From contig QLIY01000258.1 of the NCBI GenBank assembly GCA_003260075.1, positions 67,245-131,244 of the forward strand: a DNA stretch of 64,000 nt. Reading direction: 5' to 3'. Of this stretch, positions 45,559 through 56,908 are shown piece by piece. Both the position numbers and the translations under genes were made by a program. Every line of letters begins with the position of its first letter. Position 1 is the stretch's first letter. The notes under the pieces were generated by a model. That model was not told the DNA's origin. It ran no database searches and was given only the letters and a program-made list of their open reading frames with translations. Source of the DNA: Phallusia mammillata. Lineage: Eukaryota; Chordata; Ascidiacea; Phlebobranchia; Ascidiidae.

Positions 45559-48500
45559 ATGTCGCTATATCAAAAAGGTGCTTTTCTGATCAAAGGGCTT
45601 CGCGAATTCACTATGTGAGTATGGAAATTGTGCTTAACTAAACAATTTTAAGGTCAACTTGTGCAAAGTTAGCAAAACTAAAGGGGGGGGGGTTGTAAGT
45701 ATTGAAATTGTAACTAAACAATTTTAAGGTCAACTTGTGCAAAGTTAGCAAAACTAAATTATAATGCGTTACAACTTTAGTTTCTTTATGTCACAATTGC
45801 TTTACAAATGTTGATAATTAACAGGTTTTAAGCTAATACTGACCCACTGATTGCATTATTACAATCCCTTTGCAAAAACAGTAAAATTGTTGAAAAAAAC
45901 TTAGTTAGAGAATACCTTGTGTTTGCATAATTATGAATAAAGCTTTTTCAAGTCTCAGCCACTTGTGTTTTTTATTGAATATTTTTTCCTTTTATTTTCT
46001 TTTTTGACTTGATAGAGTTGCTGATTTTATTTTAGTTCAACTCATAGGTTTCCACAAGGTTAGAGCAATGTCCATCAAGTTTTTTGCTCAAACAAACAAT
46101 ACTTTTAGTCTTTATTATTACTTACATTTCATAAAATTAAACAAACACACTGTTCTTTAGAAATGGATATCTAAGTGCTGCGAAGTCATTTAATTCCCAG
46201 GATTTGGAGAAGGATATTACTGGTAATGTTTACATGATAACTGGTGCCAACAGTGGTCTTGGAAAATCTGCTGCCATTGCTCTTGCAAGAAAAGGTGGAG
46301 AAATTCATATGGTTTGTCGAAATGAAGAACGCGGCAATGCAGCGAAAAATGAGATAGTTGAAGAAAGTTCCAATTCTGTGAGTTTATTATGTGAAAATAG
46401 TTTCTAAGAAGTTCATTTCCAATTGTACGTGCTCTATATCAGTGGTACTCAACTTGTGCAGGCCATGGGCCACCAGTTTAAATAAATGAATATCTTGAAT
46501 CAGTCAATTGTTAAGTAAGGACAATAAAACACCCATAACAAGCTTATTGGCTTGAAGTATTTTCCTTTAATGCAGAAATTTTAAGGAGAGCTATCTAACA
46601 ACTGACAACTACTAATAAATGGCCAATAAGTTAGATAAGTTTTGTGGACCACCGGTTGAGAACCACTGCTCTATATGTATAGTAAAGGTTTTCATTGTGC
46701 AATAAAATTACTTGTTTATCTGTTGGAGTTGCAATTCAAATTAGGATCTGTTGTGTTCACTTTTGCAGAATGTTCATCTTCATATCCTTGACATGTCTCA
46801 TCCAAAAGATGTTTATGCATTTGCAAACAAGTTTCTGCAAGACCACAATATTTTGAATGTGTTAGTCAACAATTCCGGTTGCATGGTCAATGAAAGAGTC
46901 ATAACCAGTGATGAATTGGAAACAAATTTTGCTACTAACACATTGGGAACATACATTTTGACACAACAGTTACTTCCTTTGCTCAAGCAATCCGACAAAC
47001 CAGGGGGGGGGGGGGTTGCATGGTCAATGAAAGAGTCATAACTAGTGATGAGCTAGAAACAAATTTTGCTACTAACACATTGGGAACATATATTTTGACA
47101 CAACAGTTACTTCCTTTGCTCAAGCAATCCGACAAACCAAGAGTGGTAAGCTTATACTTATTTAGATTAAACTAATGTCATTCTAGTATAAAACTGTACT
47201 TCGGAACAAAAATTTATGAAAAAACTTCTCGATCGGTGGTAAATTTGAAATGTTTTGGGTATAAAAGTTTTTTAGAAATGTGGAATTATAATGTTAAAGA
47301 AACTTAATGGTAATATTTCCCTTAAAAAGTTATCAAGAGGTAAATAAAATGGTTAAGGTCAAAAACAGCCTTGTTAACGACCTATTTTATGTATCTTTAA
47401 GCGGTAAACTGGATCTAAGCAGCCAAACACTAGCCATAAAATAGTTAACGTTTACTTAATGTTCTTCTTGGTTGGTGTGTAAACTTCTTATGTACACACT
47501 TTTCCCAAGATTTTACTTTTATTAGTTAGTTTAGGAATTAATTTGTCCCGAAACGTTTTTGTGCAAGAAATTGCCAAATGTTTTGTAAAACAAATATCTG
47601 CATTTTGTAATGTTTTTTGTGATGCATAAATAGTTAAAAACAGCCACAGATGTTCTCATAAAATATTAATGATTTCCTGCTGTAAACTGCAAAGTAATTA
47701 GATTCGTTTGACAAATACTAATTCCAGTCCTAATTCGATTTAGCAGAACTGCTAAACATTGTAGAAATTTGATTAAAAGTTGTAGTGGTTCCTGCTAAAG
47801 GAAGCCATCAACTTTTATGAATATTCTGTATTAACAATGATCAATTTATTATGCACAAATTGACAAGGCCAAAATCAACCACAATCATCTGATTGAAAGC
47901 GTTTACCAAGATAAATTTGTTTCAGATAACAGTTAGCTCAGGTGGTATGTACACACAAAAATTAAATGTTCAGGACATGCAAATGTTACAACTACAAAAG
48001 TTTGAAGGAGAAATGGTCTACGCGCAGAATAAGAGACAGCAAGTAAGTTTACATTAGGCTGCATACAGTGCTTGTCACTTCTTTATGTTTGTGTGTATAT
48101 TAACGTTTCCGGTTGTAGTGTAGTAATAAAAATGACATGTAAAAACAAATTCTTGTTTATGGTTCATGGGGGGGGGGACAGAATAAGAGACAGCAAGTAA
48201 GTTTACATTAGGCTGCATACAGTGCTCGTCACTTCTTTATGTTTGTGTGTATATTAACGTTTCCGGTTGCAGTGTACCGTATTTTACGGACCATAAAGCG
48301 CACCCGATTATAAGGCGCACGGGGGGGGGGCAAAATGAGTCTAGTGAATATCTCAGTTGCTAGTTGCTTTTACCGTAGTTTATTATGTAAGACGGTGGTT
48401 TATTTATATAATAATAGTATCGGTACTGGAGTGTAGGCAATAAAGCACTACTTGATCCATACATTAGGCGCAGCGGCTTATAAGGCGCACGATCAATTCA

Positions 48501-51500
48501 TGAGGAAAAAAAGGATTTAAACTGCGCCTTATGGTCCGTAAAATACGGTAGTAATAAAAATGACATGTAAAAACAAATTCTTGTTTATGGTTCATGGGGG
48601 GGGGGCAGCCATAACCTTTTAAAAAAAACTGTTTCTGCAACTTTCACCACTTCATATATGTTGCAATATGGTTTATCCCTATATGCTATTGAGCATAGTG
48701 CGATAGTGTATTTAACTTTTTCGAGGGACCTGTGTACAATCACTGTATCGTCATGAAAAAATGCCCTCTTTTGTTGTGTAGGTGATACTAACAGAGGGGG
48801 GGGGGGGACGCCATAACCTTTACTATTTCTGCAACTTTCACCACTTCATATATGTTGCAATATGGTTTACCCCTATATGCTATTGAGCATAGTGCAATAG
48901 TGTGTTTAACTTTTTTGAGGGACCTGTGTACAATCACTGTATAGTCATGAAAAAATGCCCTCTTTTGTTGTGTAGGTGATACTAACAGAGGAATGGGCCA
49001 AACAGGAGTCAGCCGTTCACTTTTCTTGCATGCATCCTGGATGGGCTGATACTCCTGCTGTTCGTACATCTATGCCAGGCTTCTACGATGCAATGAAAAA
49101 CAAATTAAGGACCTCAGAGCAGGGTGCTGATACTATCGTATGGCTGGCAATGGCTGACGCAGCTCTAGCGAAACCTAGCGGCAAGTTTTTCCTTGGTAAG
49201 CAACAAAAATAAGCTGGGTTGGATTTAATCTTTTTGGTCGGACAAAATTGCATCAAAACAGTATATATCTGTTCATTAGTTTAATAATGAAAATAACGAT
49301 CAAAATATTACTGATGATGACATGAGCGTTTGCCGAAACGTTTCAACAATAAAGCATGTCGTCTTTCATGCCTGTTTGGGCCGTTATTTTCTTCTGAACT
49401 GCATGATACATCATCCATATAGTGAATGTGAATATTTATTTCAAGCTTAGTTGAAAACCTGCACTGATGATGACAACAGCGATTGTTTAAACAACTGCAC
49501 TAATATGTACGAGTACACAATCTCTCTGACAGTTTTTATTGAATATTTGTAATTCGATAAAACGTCTTTATGTAGGTTAAGTATTGATAGTTATTGTTGC
49601 AATTCAAGCCTATTTTCTCAGTTCGAGTTTCAAATGTATGCGCAGTTTAGTTGTTACAAAAACACCAACCAAGAATTTCAGTAGTTAAATCACAAGCAAC
49701 CGAAAACCACAAGGCACATCATCATCAAAATATTAATTTGTGCTGCGCGCTTAGCACCAGATGTTGTTTTTGTTGCTGTGGTGGTAGTTGTTGGTTCTGT
49801 AGTGATTGATGTTGTTGTTGTAGGTGTTGTTGCTGCTGTTGTGGTTGTAGGTTTTGTTGTTGTGGCTGTAGTTGTTGTTGCTGTCCACGTTACCCCTACA
49901 TTGAGTTCTGCCACACTCAGCAAGTTACATGCGTCGTTTTGGCAACAGGCTGCCACACAGTTACTGTAAAAAAACGCGTGTATTTTACTCATTATAGATA
50001 TCTTAAACTAAAATTTTTTTTTTTTAAATCTGATTTTGGAAATTTGAAAAACTTGCAATTGTTGGTTGCTCTTTTAAGTTTACGTTTAGTTAATTATCTT
50101 CAGGGCGCTACTGTAATACTTACGTTCTGTTTCCACAAAGTCCAGCATCACAGGCAGCCGCTGTCTGACATGAAACTTCCATTACTAAAAAGAAGATAGA
50201 AAAAAGTTTCGGTTTCAAAGCAAACGACTTTCAACCGCACTTCAGACAACTCACAAACAAATCTTTGTTTCATGTTTCAATTCAACTTTTACAAACCACC
50301 ATCATCAATTTTCACCTTTCAGGGGGGGGGGTTTTGTTTCATGTTTCAAATCAACTTTTACAAACCACCATTAACAGTTTCACCTTTCAGTTGTTTAATT
50401 CATATTTTGTTGTTTAAGTTTAAGTTAAGGACCAACCTGTTTGGTTCCCTTCTTCTATTCTTCCACACTGAAAGCCCGGAGCACAAGTGCTGTATTGAAA
50501 GACACTTTTCTCGTGTTTTGTCGCACAGCGCACGATGTTGTTTATGTCACTAACTGGTCGAACGTTGCACTCATCCGCATCAGGGGGGGGGGGCAATTTC
50601 TAAACACAAAATTTGTGATTATATTGAACAAACCATGAAATCAATTCAATCTTTTGGTTTCCGTTAAATGTCTCACTGTGGGAAGCAGGATTGAACTTTT
50701 TGTAAGTCACGAAATTACTCACGTGAAATTTGCGCAGAGCAGATTGCAATTTTGGTAAGTCGAACACATACCGGTTGTTGTTGTTACTGCAAACAAAACT
50801 ACGTTACAATGCAAACCATTTTACAACGTTGTTCTTCGTCGAAATTGTTTGTAAATAACTTTGACTTGTGTTTGAATTATATTTCGAAAGGTTGCTGAAT
50901 TTATTCGCCTCCTTCTTTGTTAACATCCATCTCGGACTTGTTTTAACTTATCAACTTTCCTCACCTCCATCAGTGGTAACTTCCCTCCTTGCGCAAAGTG
51001 TAAACGACTCGCATGTCTTTGTTTCGGTAAGGGTTCCATTTGTTGTTGATCCCGTCATACAAGTCACCCCATTAACTAACTTTGATACATCATCGTAAAC
51101 GTTGCAGTTTGGTTCATTGTTGCAGCACGCCGACCAACAATTCCTAAAGATATCTTGTCATTAAACATTCTGGTACGAATTTTAAACCGACATCACTCAA
51201 CAATTTATGCCATAGCAAACACCCTGCCCCAAATTTTTCTGTCCCCAAATCTACATTACAATTCAAACTACAGCTCCCACTTAATCGAGCCCCTGTGTAT
51301 CTTTTTAAAACATTTCAAGACTTAAAAGTAATTTGGAATCATTTCAGTTTACATAATGTTTATTTTACACAACAGTTTCTGTGTCACAGAGAAGTGTAAC
51401 AATTTAAAAACTTGTGTTTTCTTTTCACACTTTGAACCTGTTAACTTGATTGAAATTGATACGTACGGGACTCCTGCACAAAGTTGATCGCATGCGACGA

Positions 51501-52990
51501 CGTCATCCTCGCACGATGCAACAAACCTCTTTTCACCATTGTCAGAAGTTGTTTGTGTCAATCCACAATAAGTAGCAGAGGCAGGACATTCAGTGTTGTT
51601 TAATCCAGGCGGATTCGATCCCAGAGCACAACTCAAACCGTTGACTAGTTGCGCTTCCAACAACATAAAAGCAACCGGCAAGACTGCAGCAACTATTTGG
51701 TTCATTGCTGTCGCCAAAAACTTTTTTAAACTCCTAAACTTTTTTCAACACTTGTGAAACTGAGTAAGGTCACCCTGAAACAGTAGTATTAGAAACTGCA
51801 AGCGTTTTTTATTCGTTATTTAAACCTTGCCTATGCTACTTAAGTACTTAATTAAGTTTACTCAACGCCAAACTACCAGCAACCATTAAACAAGTTGCAG
51901 CAACAAGTCCAACAGATTGTAGTCACAAAAACGTAGAATTGCAGCGGAATAAGCACGAACCATAGACAAGCGAGCTTGCCTAAGTGAGCAACGAAAAACT
52001 TACAACACACATTTTTTTGCAATAACAGTTTTATTTTGCCCGCGGCAAATTCCAATACACGTCGCATCATCGAGGGGGGGGGGCTCACAGCGGAATAAGC
52101 ACGCACCATGGACAAGCGAGCTTGCCTAAGTTAACAACGAAAAATGTACAACAGACACTTTTGTGCAATAACCCGGCGACGTTAAAGCTATTAGTATTTA
52201 AGCTGCAGCTCAAAGCAGTTTTATTTTGCCCGCGGCAAATTCCAATACACGTCGCATCATCGAAGCTGCGCAAAACGAGCCAATAGTCTACATTGCATCA
52301 AAACAAAGTGTCAATCTGTTATTTTTATTAACCCATACCAGAATAAATTGGGGTGATATAGCAGATCCTTAATACTATTTTACACAACACAAACACATAG
52401 GGTACGACGTCGCGTGACGTCATAAATGATTCGGTTAATTCGGCCGAATTTATTCGGAAAAACCGCCGAATATTCGGCTCGTCGGAATCAAAATTTCTCC
52501 GATTCGGTACATCACTGCTTAAAACTACATCAGGAACGGGAGCGCTATTTTTCTATTAAAAGATTTTTTTGTGTTTGACACGGACTAATTGGAATAAGCG
52601 TGTTTGCTATCTTTTTACTGTTTTGCGATGGCCTAAAATCTAATTCTGTTAGCAACAATTGTTGAAAACATGAATTGTAAATTACTTCAAAACTTTATGT
52701 GAAGATATTTTGGAGAATACGCTTACTTTTTTCTTAGGCCTTGCAGTTATATACTGACAACTTATAAAAAATATTATCCTGTATTATGGAAATAGGAATT
52801 TGAGTTTTTATGTTACATAAAAAATCTCTTGTTTAAGACATTTTTTAACACGATCAATTTATTATTTTTTTCAGACCGAAAGCCAACCAACACGCATTTG
52901 GCGCTGGCTTGGACACGAGAGAGCGCTAGAGATCGCGCACAATTTCTTCAAAACCTTGCAGAGCTTGCGGAGAAATTTAAACCTGCATAA
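45559..52990 (+). CDS. DHRS12: DHRS12-type short-chain dehydrogenase/reductase, 6 exons, about 321 aa
   Basis: Exons 45559-45614, 46161-46377, 46769-47145 (contains an assembly duplicate; true length 240 nt), 47926-48042, 48976-49195, 52875-52990. Start MSLYQKGAFLIKGLREFT matches the family N-terminus. Rossmann motif TGANSGLGK; dinucleotide-region CRNEERG; NNSGCM in place of NNAG; ITVSSGGM with the catalytic Ser; YAQNK carries the YxxxK pair; HPGWADTP follows. The C-terminus (DRKPTNTHLALAW... LAEKFKPA) also fits DHRS12. NAD(P)-dependent oxidoreductase, physiological substrate unsettled. Length is close to the vertebrate protein. Exon 3 read literally hits a frameshift after the G run at 47003; joining through the second copy restores a normal exon with phase 0 at both ends. 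The last intron (3.7 kb) carries an opposite-strand gene. Confidence 0.95.
45615..45757. repeat. Duplicate pair around a 10-G run in DHRS12 intron 1
   Basis: About 45620-45682 repeats as 45695-45757; copy 2 has a 2-bp deletion. Confidence 0.88.
46440..46668. mobile_element. hAT-like MITE, 229 bp, perfect 8-bp TSD
   Basis: CAGTGGTACTCAACTTG at the left and CCGGTTGAGAACCACTG at the right; CTCTATAT on both sides (46432-46439, 46669-46676). In DHRS12 intron 2. Confidence 0.93.
46877..47139. repeat. Duplicate of part of DHRS12 exon 3 around a G run
   Basis: 46877-47002 repeats as about 47014-47139, differing only at a few mostly silent positions, for example ACCAGTGATGAATTG versus ACTAGTGATGAGCTA. 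Confidence 0.92.
48030..48597. repeat. Duplicate pair: empty and filled alleles of a TA-MITE insertion
   Basis: 48033-48170 (empty) repeats as 48180-48595 (filled). The second copy carries the 272-bp MITE at the point where the first reads AGTGTAGTAATAAA. Includes the end of DHRS12 exon 4 twice. Confidence 0.92.
48277..48548. mobile_element. MITE with TA target duplication
   Basis: CCGTATTTTACGGACCATAA at the left and TTATGGTCCGTAAAATACGG at the right, flanked by TA (48275-48276, 48549-48550). GCGCAC-rich subterminal motif. The TA target fits Tc1/mariner-type transposition. Internal 10-G gap at 48321-48330. Confidence 0.9.
48606..48993. repeat. Duplicate pair around a 12-G run before DHRS12 exon 5
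   Basis: 48606-48797 repeats as about 48810-48993; includes the exon 5 acceptor and first bases twice. Confidence 0.9.
49308..49395 (+). repeat. Dispersed repeat, copy 3 of 3
   Basis: GATGACATGAGCGTTTGCCG, AAACGTTTCAACAATAAAGC, ATGTCG and TTTGGGCCGTTATTTT match copies at 16810 and 36783. Confidence 0.6.
49690..51717 (-). CDS. GPI-anchored two-domain Ly6/uPAR protein nested in a DHRS12 intron, 6 exons
   Basis: Exons (- strand order): 51717-51467, 51143-50965, 50786-50723, about 50585-50437 (5' edge lost in a G-run gap), 50184-50124, 49963-49690. Signal peptide MNQIVAAVLPVAFMLLEAQ then NG|LSC. Domain 1 runs from LSCALGSNPPG through CPASATYCGLTQ, SCEDDVVACDQLC to CWSACCNNEPNCN; domain 2 from NGVTCMTGS through CESFTLCARRE, MCSTYQNCNLLC, STCAPGFQC to NCVAACCQNDACN. 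Both end with the Ly6 signature CCxx(D/E)xCN. A Thr-rich stalk (about 45 residues of TTT/PTT repeats) and a C-terminal hydrophobic segment (INILMMMCLVVFGCL) follow, as in GPI-anchored proteins. Probably cell-surface; ligand unknown. Phases agree at every visible junction. Ly6 proteins evolve fast, so no orthologue is proposed. Confidence 0.8.
50265..50392. repeat. Duplicate pair around a 10-G run
   Basis: 50265-50321 repeats as 50332-50392, in an intron of the Ly6 gene. Confidence 0.85.
51935..52263. repeat. Duplicate pair with a 47-bp indel around a 10-G run
   Basis: 51940-52073 repeats as about 52088-52263; the second copy has an extra segment around 52171-52217. Confidence 0.9.
52430..52517. 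mobile_element. hAT-like fragment
   Basis: TTCGG-rich sequence ending TTCGGTACATCACTG, like the right end of the element at 2117-2225; the left end is not clear. Confidence 0.45.
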
Positions 52991-54183
52991 GTCAACTTCA
53001 ATTTCATGTTTCGGTTCTAAGTAGTTCAGTTTCTGCAATTGATTTACGATTGTTCAAAAAAAAATGAAGCAGTGTTTTGTGTGTTTTTAGTATGTTCGTC
53101 AACTCGTCGTATTTGTGTTTAACCACAACGTTTTACATTTTGATGAAAAATGGATTTGGCACAATTATGCCAATAACCAGAATATGTTTGTAGGGTTTGG
53201 ATTAAAGTTTTCAAAACAATTAACTGTCCCAAATTTGTTTTGCATTTTCACTTTCTCGGCACAAAATATACATGCAGATAAGGCGTGTTGTAGCTTACAG
53301 ACGTACGTTTCGTTAATCCTAATACCTATATATCTGCCAAACTCCGATTCGTTAAATTTTGTTGGTCCAAATCAAGATTTCAAACAATTTTCGGGTTAAG
53401 GCTTACAACTCTCGCCCTACCTCCGAAAATTAACACAAATTAACAAACTTTGCAACTATTGTTTTTGTATTGTGTGGTTTGTTACATTATTTGCTACACT
53501 TTTTGTGTTGTTGAGACGTTTGTTGTCCTAAAAGTGGTTGAAAATGCTTGTCAGGGAGGCATAACTTATCAAAAGCTCATACGGTTTGTTACACTTTATA
53601 ACATATGCATTTAACTATGTGTTTCTTGTTTTGAATATACGCCCAAGTAATAAAACGCTACTCATATAAATATAAAAGTAGTTGCCATGGTTACGGAACG
53701 CAGTAAAATTATTGCACCAATATGTGTATTCTGCCTAAAAGCAAGAGCATTTTGCGATTTCGATGTATGGGTTTTAAGTGTTTGAAAATGTTTAGTCAAA
53801 ATACACTTGCTAAACTTATATGTGACGACCACAGCATGTTAGGCATTTTTTCACTGTTTAAAATTAGCAAAAATACCGTTGCTTTGGCAACTACATCAAC
53901 AGCACGAACGGAAGTTGACTATTCAACCAGGCATAGCAAATAAAATGTCAGCGCCTGAAAACTAAATGTCACAACTTCACGAGGGGCCAAGTGTTTGACT
54001 TAGTTAGTTACCCAGTCTTAACCCACCAGAGAATTTGCCCTTTACACGATGTGAGCAAAACAAAACTGCGCTTTCATGTCGTTGGAATAAAGTTTTGAAA
54101 ATAGAGTGTCTCCTGTAATACCAACCGCCTCGTTGAGTGCTAAGACTATTTCTGGCTCTACCCTACAGTGCACTGCTGTTTAG
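52991..54183. other. No gene recognised
   Basis: 3' flank of the DHRS12-type gene. Open frames at 53115 and 53722 lack coding features. Confidence 0.5.
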
Positions 54184-54555
54184 GCGTGACACTAAAACGC
54201 TGAATGGGCGGGACGTCGCGGAAACCGTTAAATATCGGGTAAATTGCTGACGGTTAGTGCTATTAGGGTTGGGTTGAGGTTTATAAAAGTATGTGAATCA
54301 AAAAATGTCCCTGCCTAAAACTTATTCAGCTGTTTCCTGACATTCAGCAAAAAAGCTTGGGCGGGAAGTCTCCATCGGCCGCTGAATGTTTCGCTCGGTC
54401 GCGGAAGGTATCCGGGGGAATTATTTTTAATGATTTTCTATTATAAAACCTTATCCCAACCTTAATAGCACTAACCGTCAGCAATTCAACCCGATATTCA
54501 GCGGTTTTCACGACGTCCCGCCATCTCCCGCCCATTCAGCGTTTTAGTGTCACCC
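54184..54555. mobile_element. TIR element, 372 bp, 8-bp TSD
   Basis: Left GCGTGACACTAAAACGCTGA and right TCAGCGTTTTAGTGTCACCC; pairing continues inward for about 100 bp with mismatches (GACGGTTAGTGCTATT against AATAGCACTAACCGTC). CTGTTTAG flanks both sides (54176-54183, 54556-54563). Confidence 0.85.
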
Positions 54556-55012
54556 CTGTTTAGGCGTTTTTCCCAACACGCTTCCTTTATAACTGATAAT
54601 GTGTCCTTAAGATTAATGTAACAATTATGGGGCTTCCAGTAGACATACATTAAATGAAATTTTAAGCTAGAAAAAAATCAAATGTAATTTTTTTTTTCAA
54701 GTAAACGAAATTGTTTTAAGCGGTTCTACGTATCTTAATACACACACTGAAAATTACTTACACCTCGTATGACTGTTGTGTGTACTCTGGGGTTGTACCC
54801 AGGTCAAAGAAATCTGTGTAAAACTTACATTCTGAATGAAATGTCCCAATTTGTAACATAAGACCGGCTTGCAAGGTGAAAATACGTAAATGAAAAAGTT
54901 TTTTTTAGGCTTTTTTAAAATTTTTCATTCTAAACAGCTATTAATATAATTGTTATAGTACTTTTATGCTATTTTGTATAACTTGTTTAACAAACTTGAA
55001 ACGACCAAATAG

Positions 55013-56061
55013 GTTCAGCAGTTCACGCAGCTGAATACGCGAAACCGAACATTCAAAACACGCAAACAGGTGCACCTGCTACCATTGTTACGTTGAACGG
55101 TAATATGACGACACAATGGTTTTCAGAAACAAACGATTTGTCTTTCATGCATACAATGGCGGAAGGTGGCAACAAAAAACTAGGTATATCCTGCTTGGTA
55201 TGTTGTAAAGGTGATCTGCCTGGCCCAAGCGGACGTTAAGTGTAATTAGGCCGTAAATTGCCTAGCTGCCCTGGGCAAAGCGGTTATTTTCAATGATATA
55301 AAACGCTTAGGCCTACTTGACTGATTAGTTTGTTGGTAGAAGGCTGTATACAGGCGCACTCGACAAGGATCAAAAACGAATATTTAGGGTTGTTTAGAGG
55401 CAGAAAGTGTTCAGGTACAGCAGACTTAATAAGTTTTAGACTTTCTGGTTGAAATGCCTTTTCTGTCACATTTTAAAACAAAACAGCCGCTTTAAATCCA
55501 TGTAACAAACTGGTGTTTCATATTAGTATAGGGTTTCCTAGCTAATTGTTGTTTTGACATTTCATGGAGTGGGTAAACGATTTGTCGCTCTCCCCACTGC
55601 TGCGTGATAGCTCGTTAAAATGGTGCCAGATTATCTGGTTTTGTTGATCCTTTGTAGTGGTGGTCCGTGACCTTGTCAAGGTCAAACTTTGATTTTGTTG
55701 GTATTATTCGCCACTGAAGTTAGCAATTTAGTCAGCTGCTTCTTTTTGAGTTATTGCAATGGTCAGCTAGGACAAACTACGTGCGTTTTACAATTAATAT
55801 GCTTGTTACCGTTATATGCAGTGGTGGGACTCATTTTTTTGTCAGCCGGTTCTATCACAAATGTCATATTTTTCAGCCGGTTGGGGGGGGGGTACGTGCG
55901 TTTTACAATTAATATGCTTGTTACCGTTGTATGCAGTGGTGGGACTCATTTTTTTGTCAGCCGTTTCTATCACAAATGTCATATTTTTCAGCCGGTTCTG
56001 TTACTAAAAGTCAATTTGACAGTAACCAGTAATGCTAACCGGTTCGCTGATCTCATTAAAT

Positions 56062-56098
<37 letters not shown>

Positions 56099-56908
56099 GT
56101 AAATCGACCTGTCACATTTAGCACGTGATACCATGGGCGTCCGCAGCAGGGGGTAAGAGGGGGCGCGCGCTCCCCTCTGGAAAAAAGGAAAAACGCTCGA
56201 AAAATCCGCAACTTCAAACAAAACATGATAAACATTCACACAGTGTTAAACAAAATTATTCCGGTAACGTAAATTGAAGAAGTCGTGGGACTCCACCCCG
56301 TTAAACACGCCCAATACAAGCTGTAACTGTAACAGAACAGGATGAAGTTTTACAACAAATTATATTAATCTAACATTATTACTTAACAATAGCTCGCTGA
56401 CAAGCATATTATTACGTCATTGTTTGCCAACCTACCACACAATTCAGTGATGTTTAATATTGTATTTATTGTACTATTTTGCTACTTTGGGATTGGCAAG
56501 AATGAGTAGCACTGTCGGATGATTTTTGTTATGAAATGCCGTTTATCAACCAGCGATGTGGGGGGGGGGGCTTCAGTGATGTTTAATATTGTATTTATTG
56601 TACTATTTTGCTACTTTTGGATTGGCAAGAATGAGTAGCACTGTCGGATGATTTTTTTTATGAAATGCCGTTTATCAACCAGCGATGTGACGATAGTATT
56701 GCCCTCCCCTGTATTTTATCCTGCGGACGCCCATGCGTGATACGGATATATTTGCTGCTTGTGCTTTTATTGTGACAGAAAAATGGGTTAAACCAATCTA
56801 CAATGTTCTGTTGAATTAGGAGCTGGTGCACGCAAGGAGATTAAAGTCACTATTTTGTTCGGAGAAACTTTTGGTGGGAAAGTTTTTCGCACTGTTTTTA
56901 AACGGTGA
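55013..56908 (+). CDS. Two exons of an unrecognised gene (3' part)
   Basis: Exon 55013-55183 (acceptor AAATAG, donor CTAG/GTATAT) and exon 56820-56908 (acceptor GAATTAG, stop TGA 56906-56908) share phase 1. The joined product reads SAVHAAEYAKPNIQNTQTGA, PATIVTLNGNMTTQWF, ... NKKLGAGARKEIKVTILFGE, TFGGKVFRTVFKR. Balanced composition and open frame argue for coding; no family is recognised and no start exon was found upstream. The intron holds several gap artefacts (55779-56690). Could be chance, but the phase match supports it. Confidence 0.4.
55779..55998. repeat. Duplicate pair around a 10-G run
   Basis: 55779-55882 repeats as 55893-55998. Confidence 0.9.
56062..56097. other. 36-G run standing for a sequence gap
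   Basis: No flanking duplicate seen. Confidence 0.8.
56443..56690. repeat. Duplicate pair around an 11-G run
   Basis: 56443-56560 repeats as 56571-56690; one G belongs to copy 1 (GATGTGACG in copy 2). Confidence 0.9.

Noticed and set aside
49778..49969. Val-rich plus-strand protein
   Set aside because: Antisense of the Thr-rich stalk codons of the Ly6 gene.
54344..54535. 63-codon minus frame
   Set aside because: Lies wholly inside the TIR element at 54184-54555 without transposase features.
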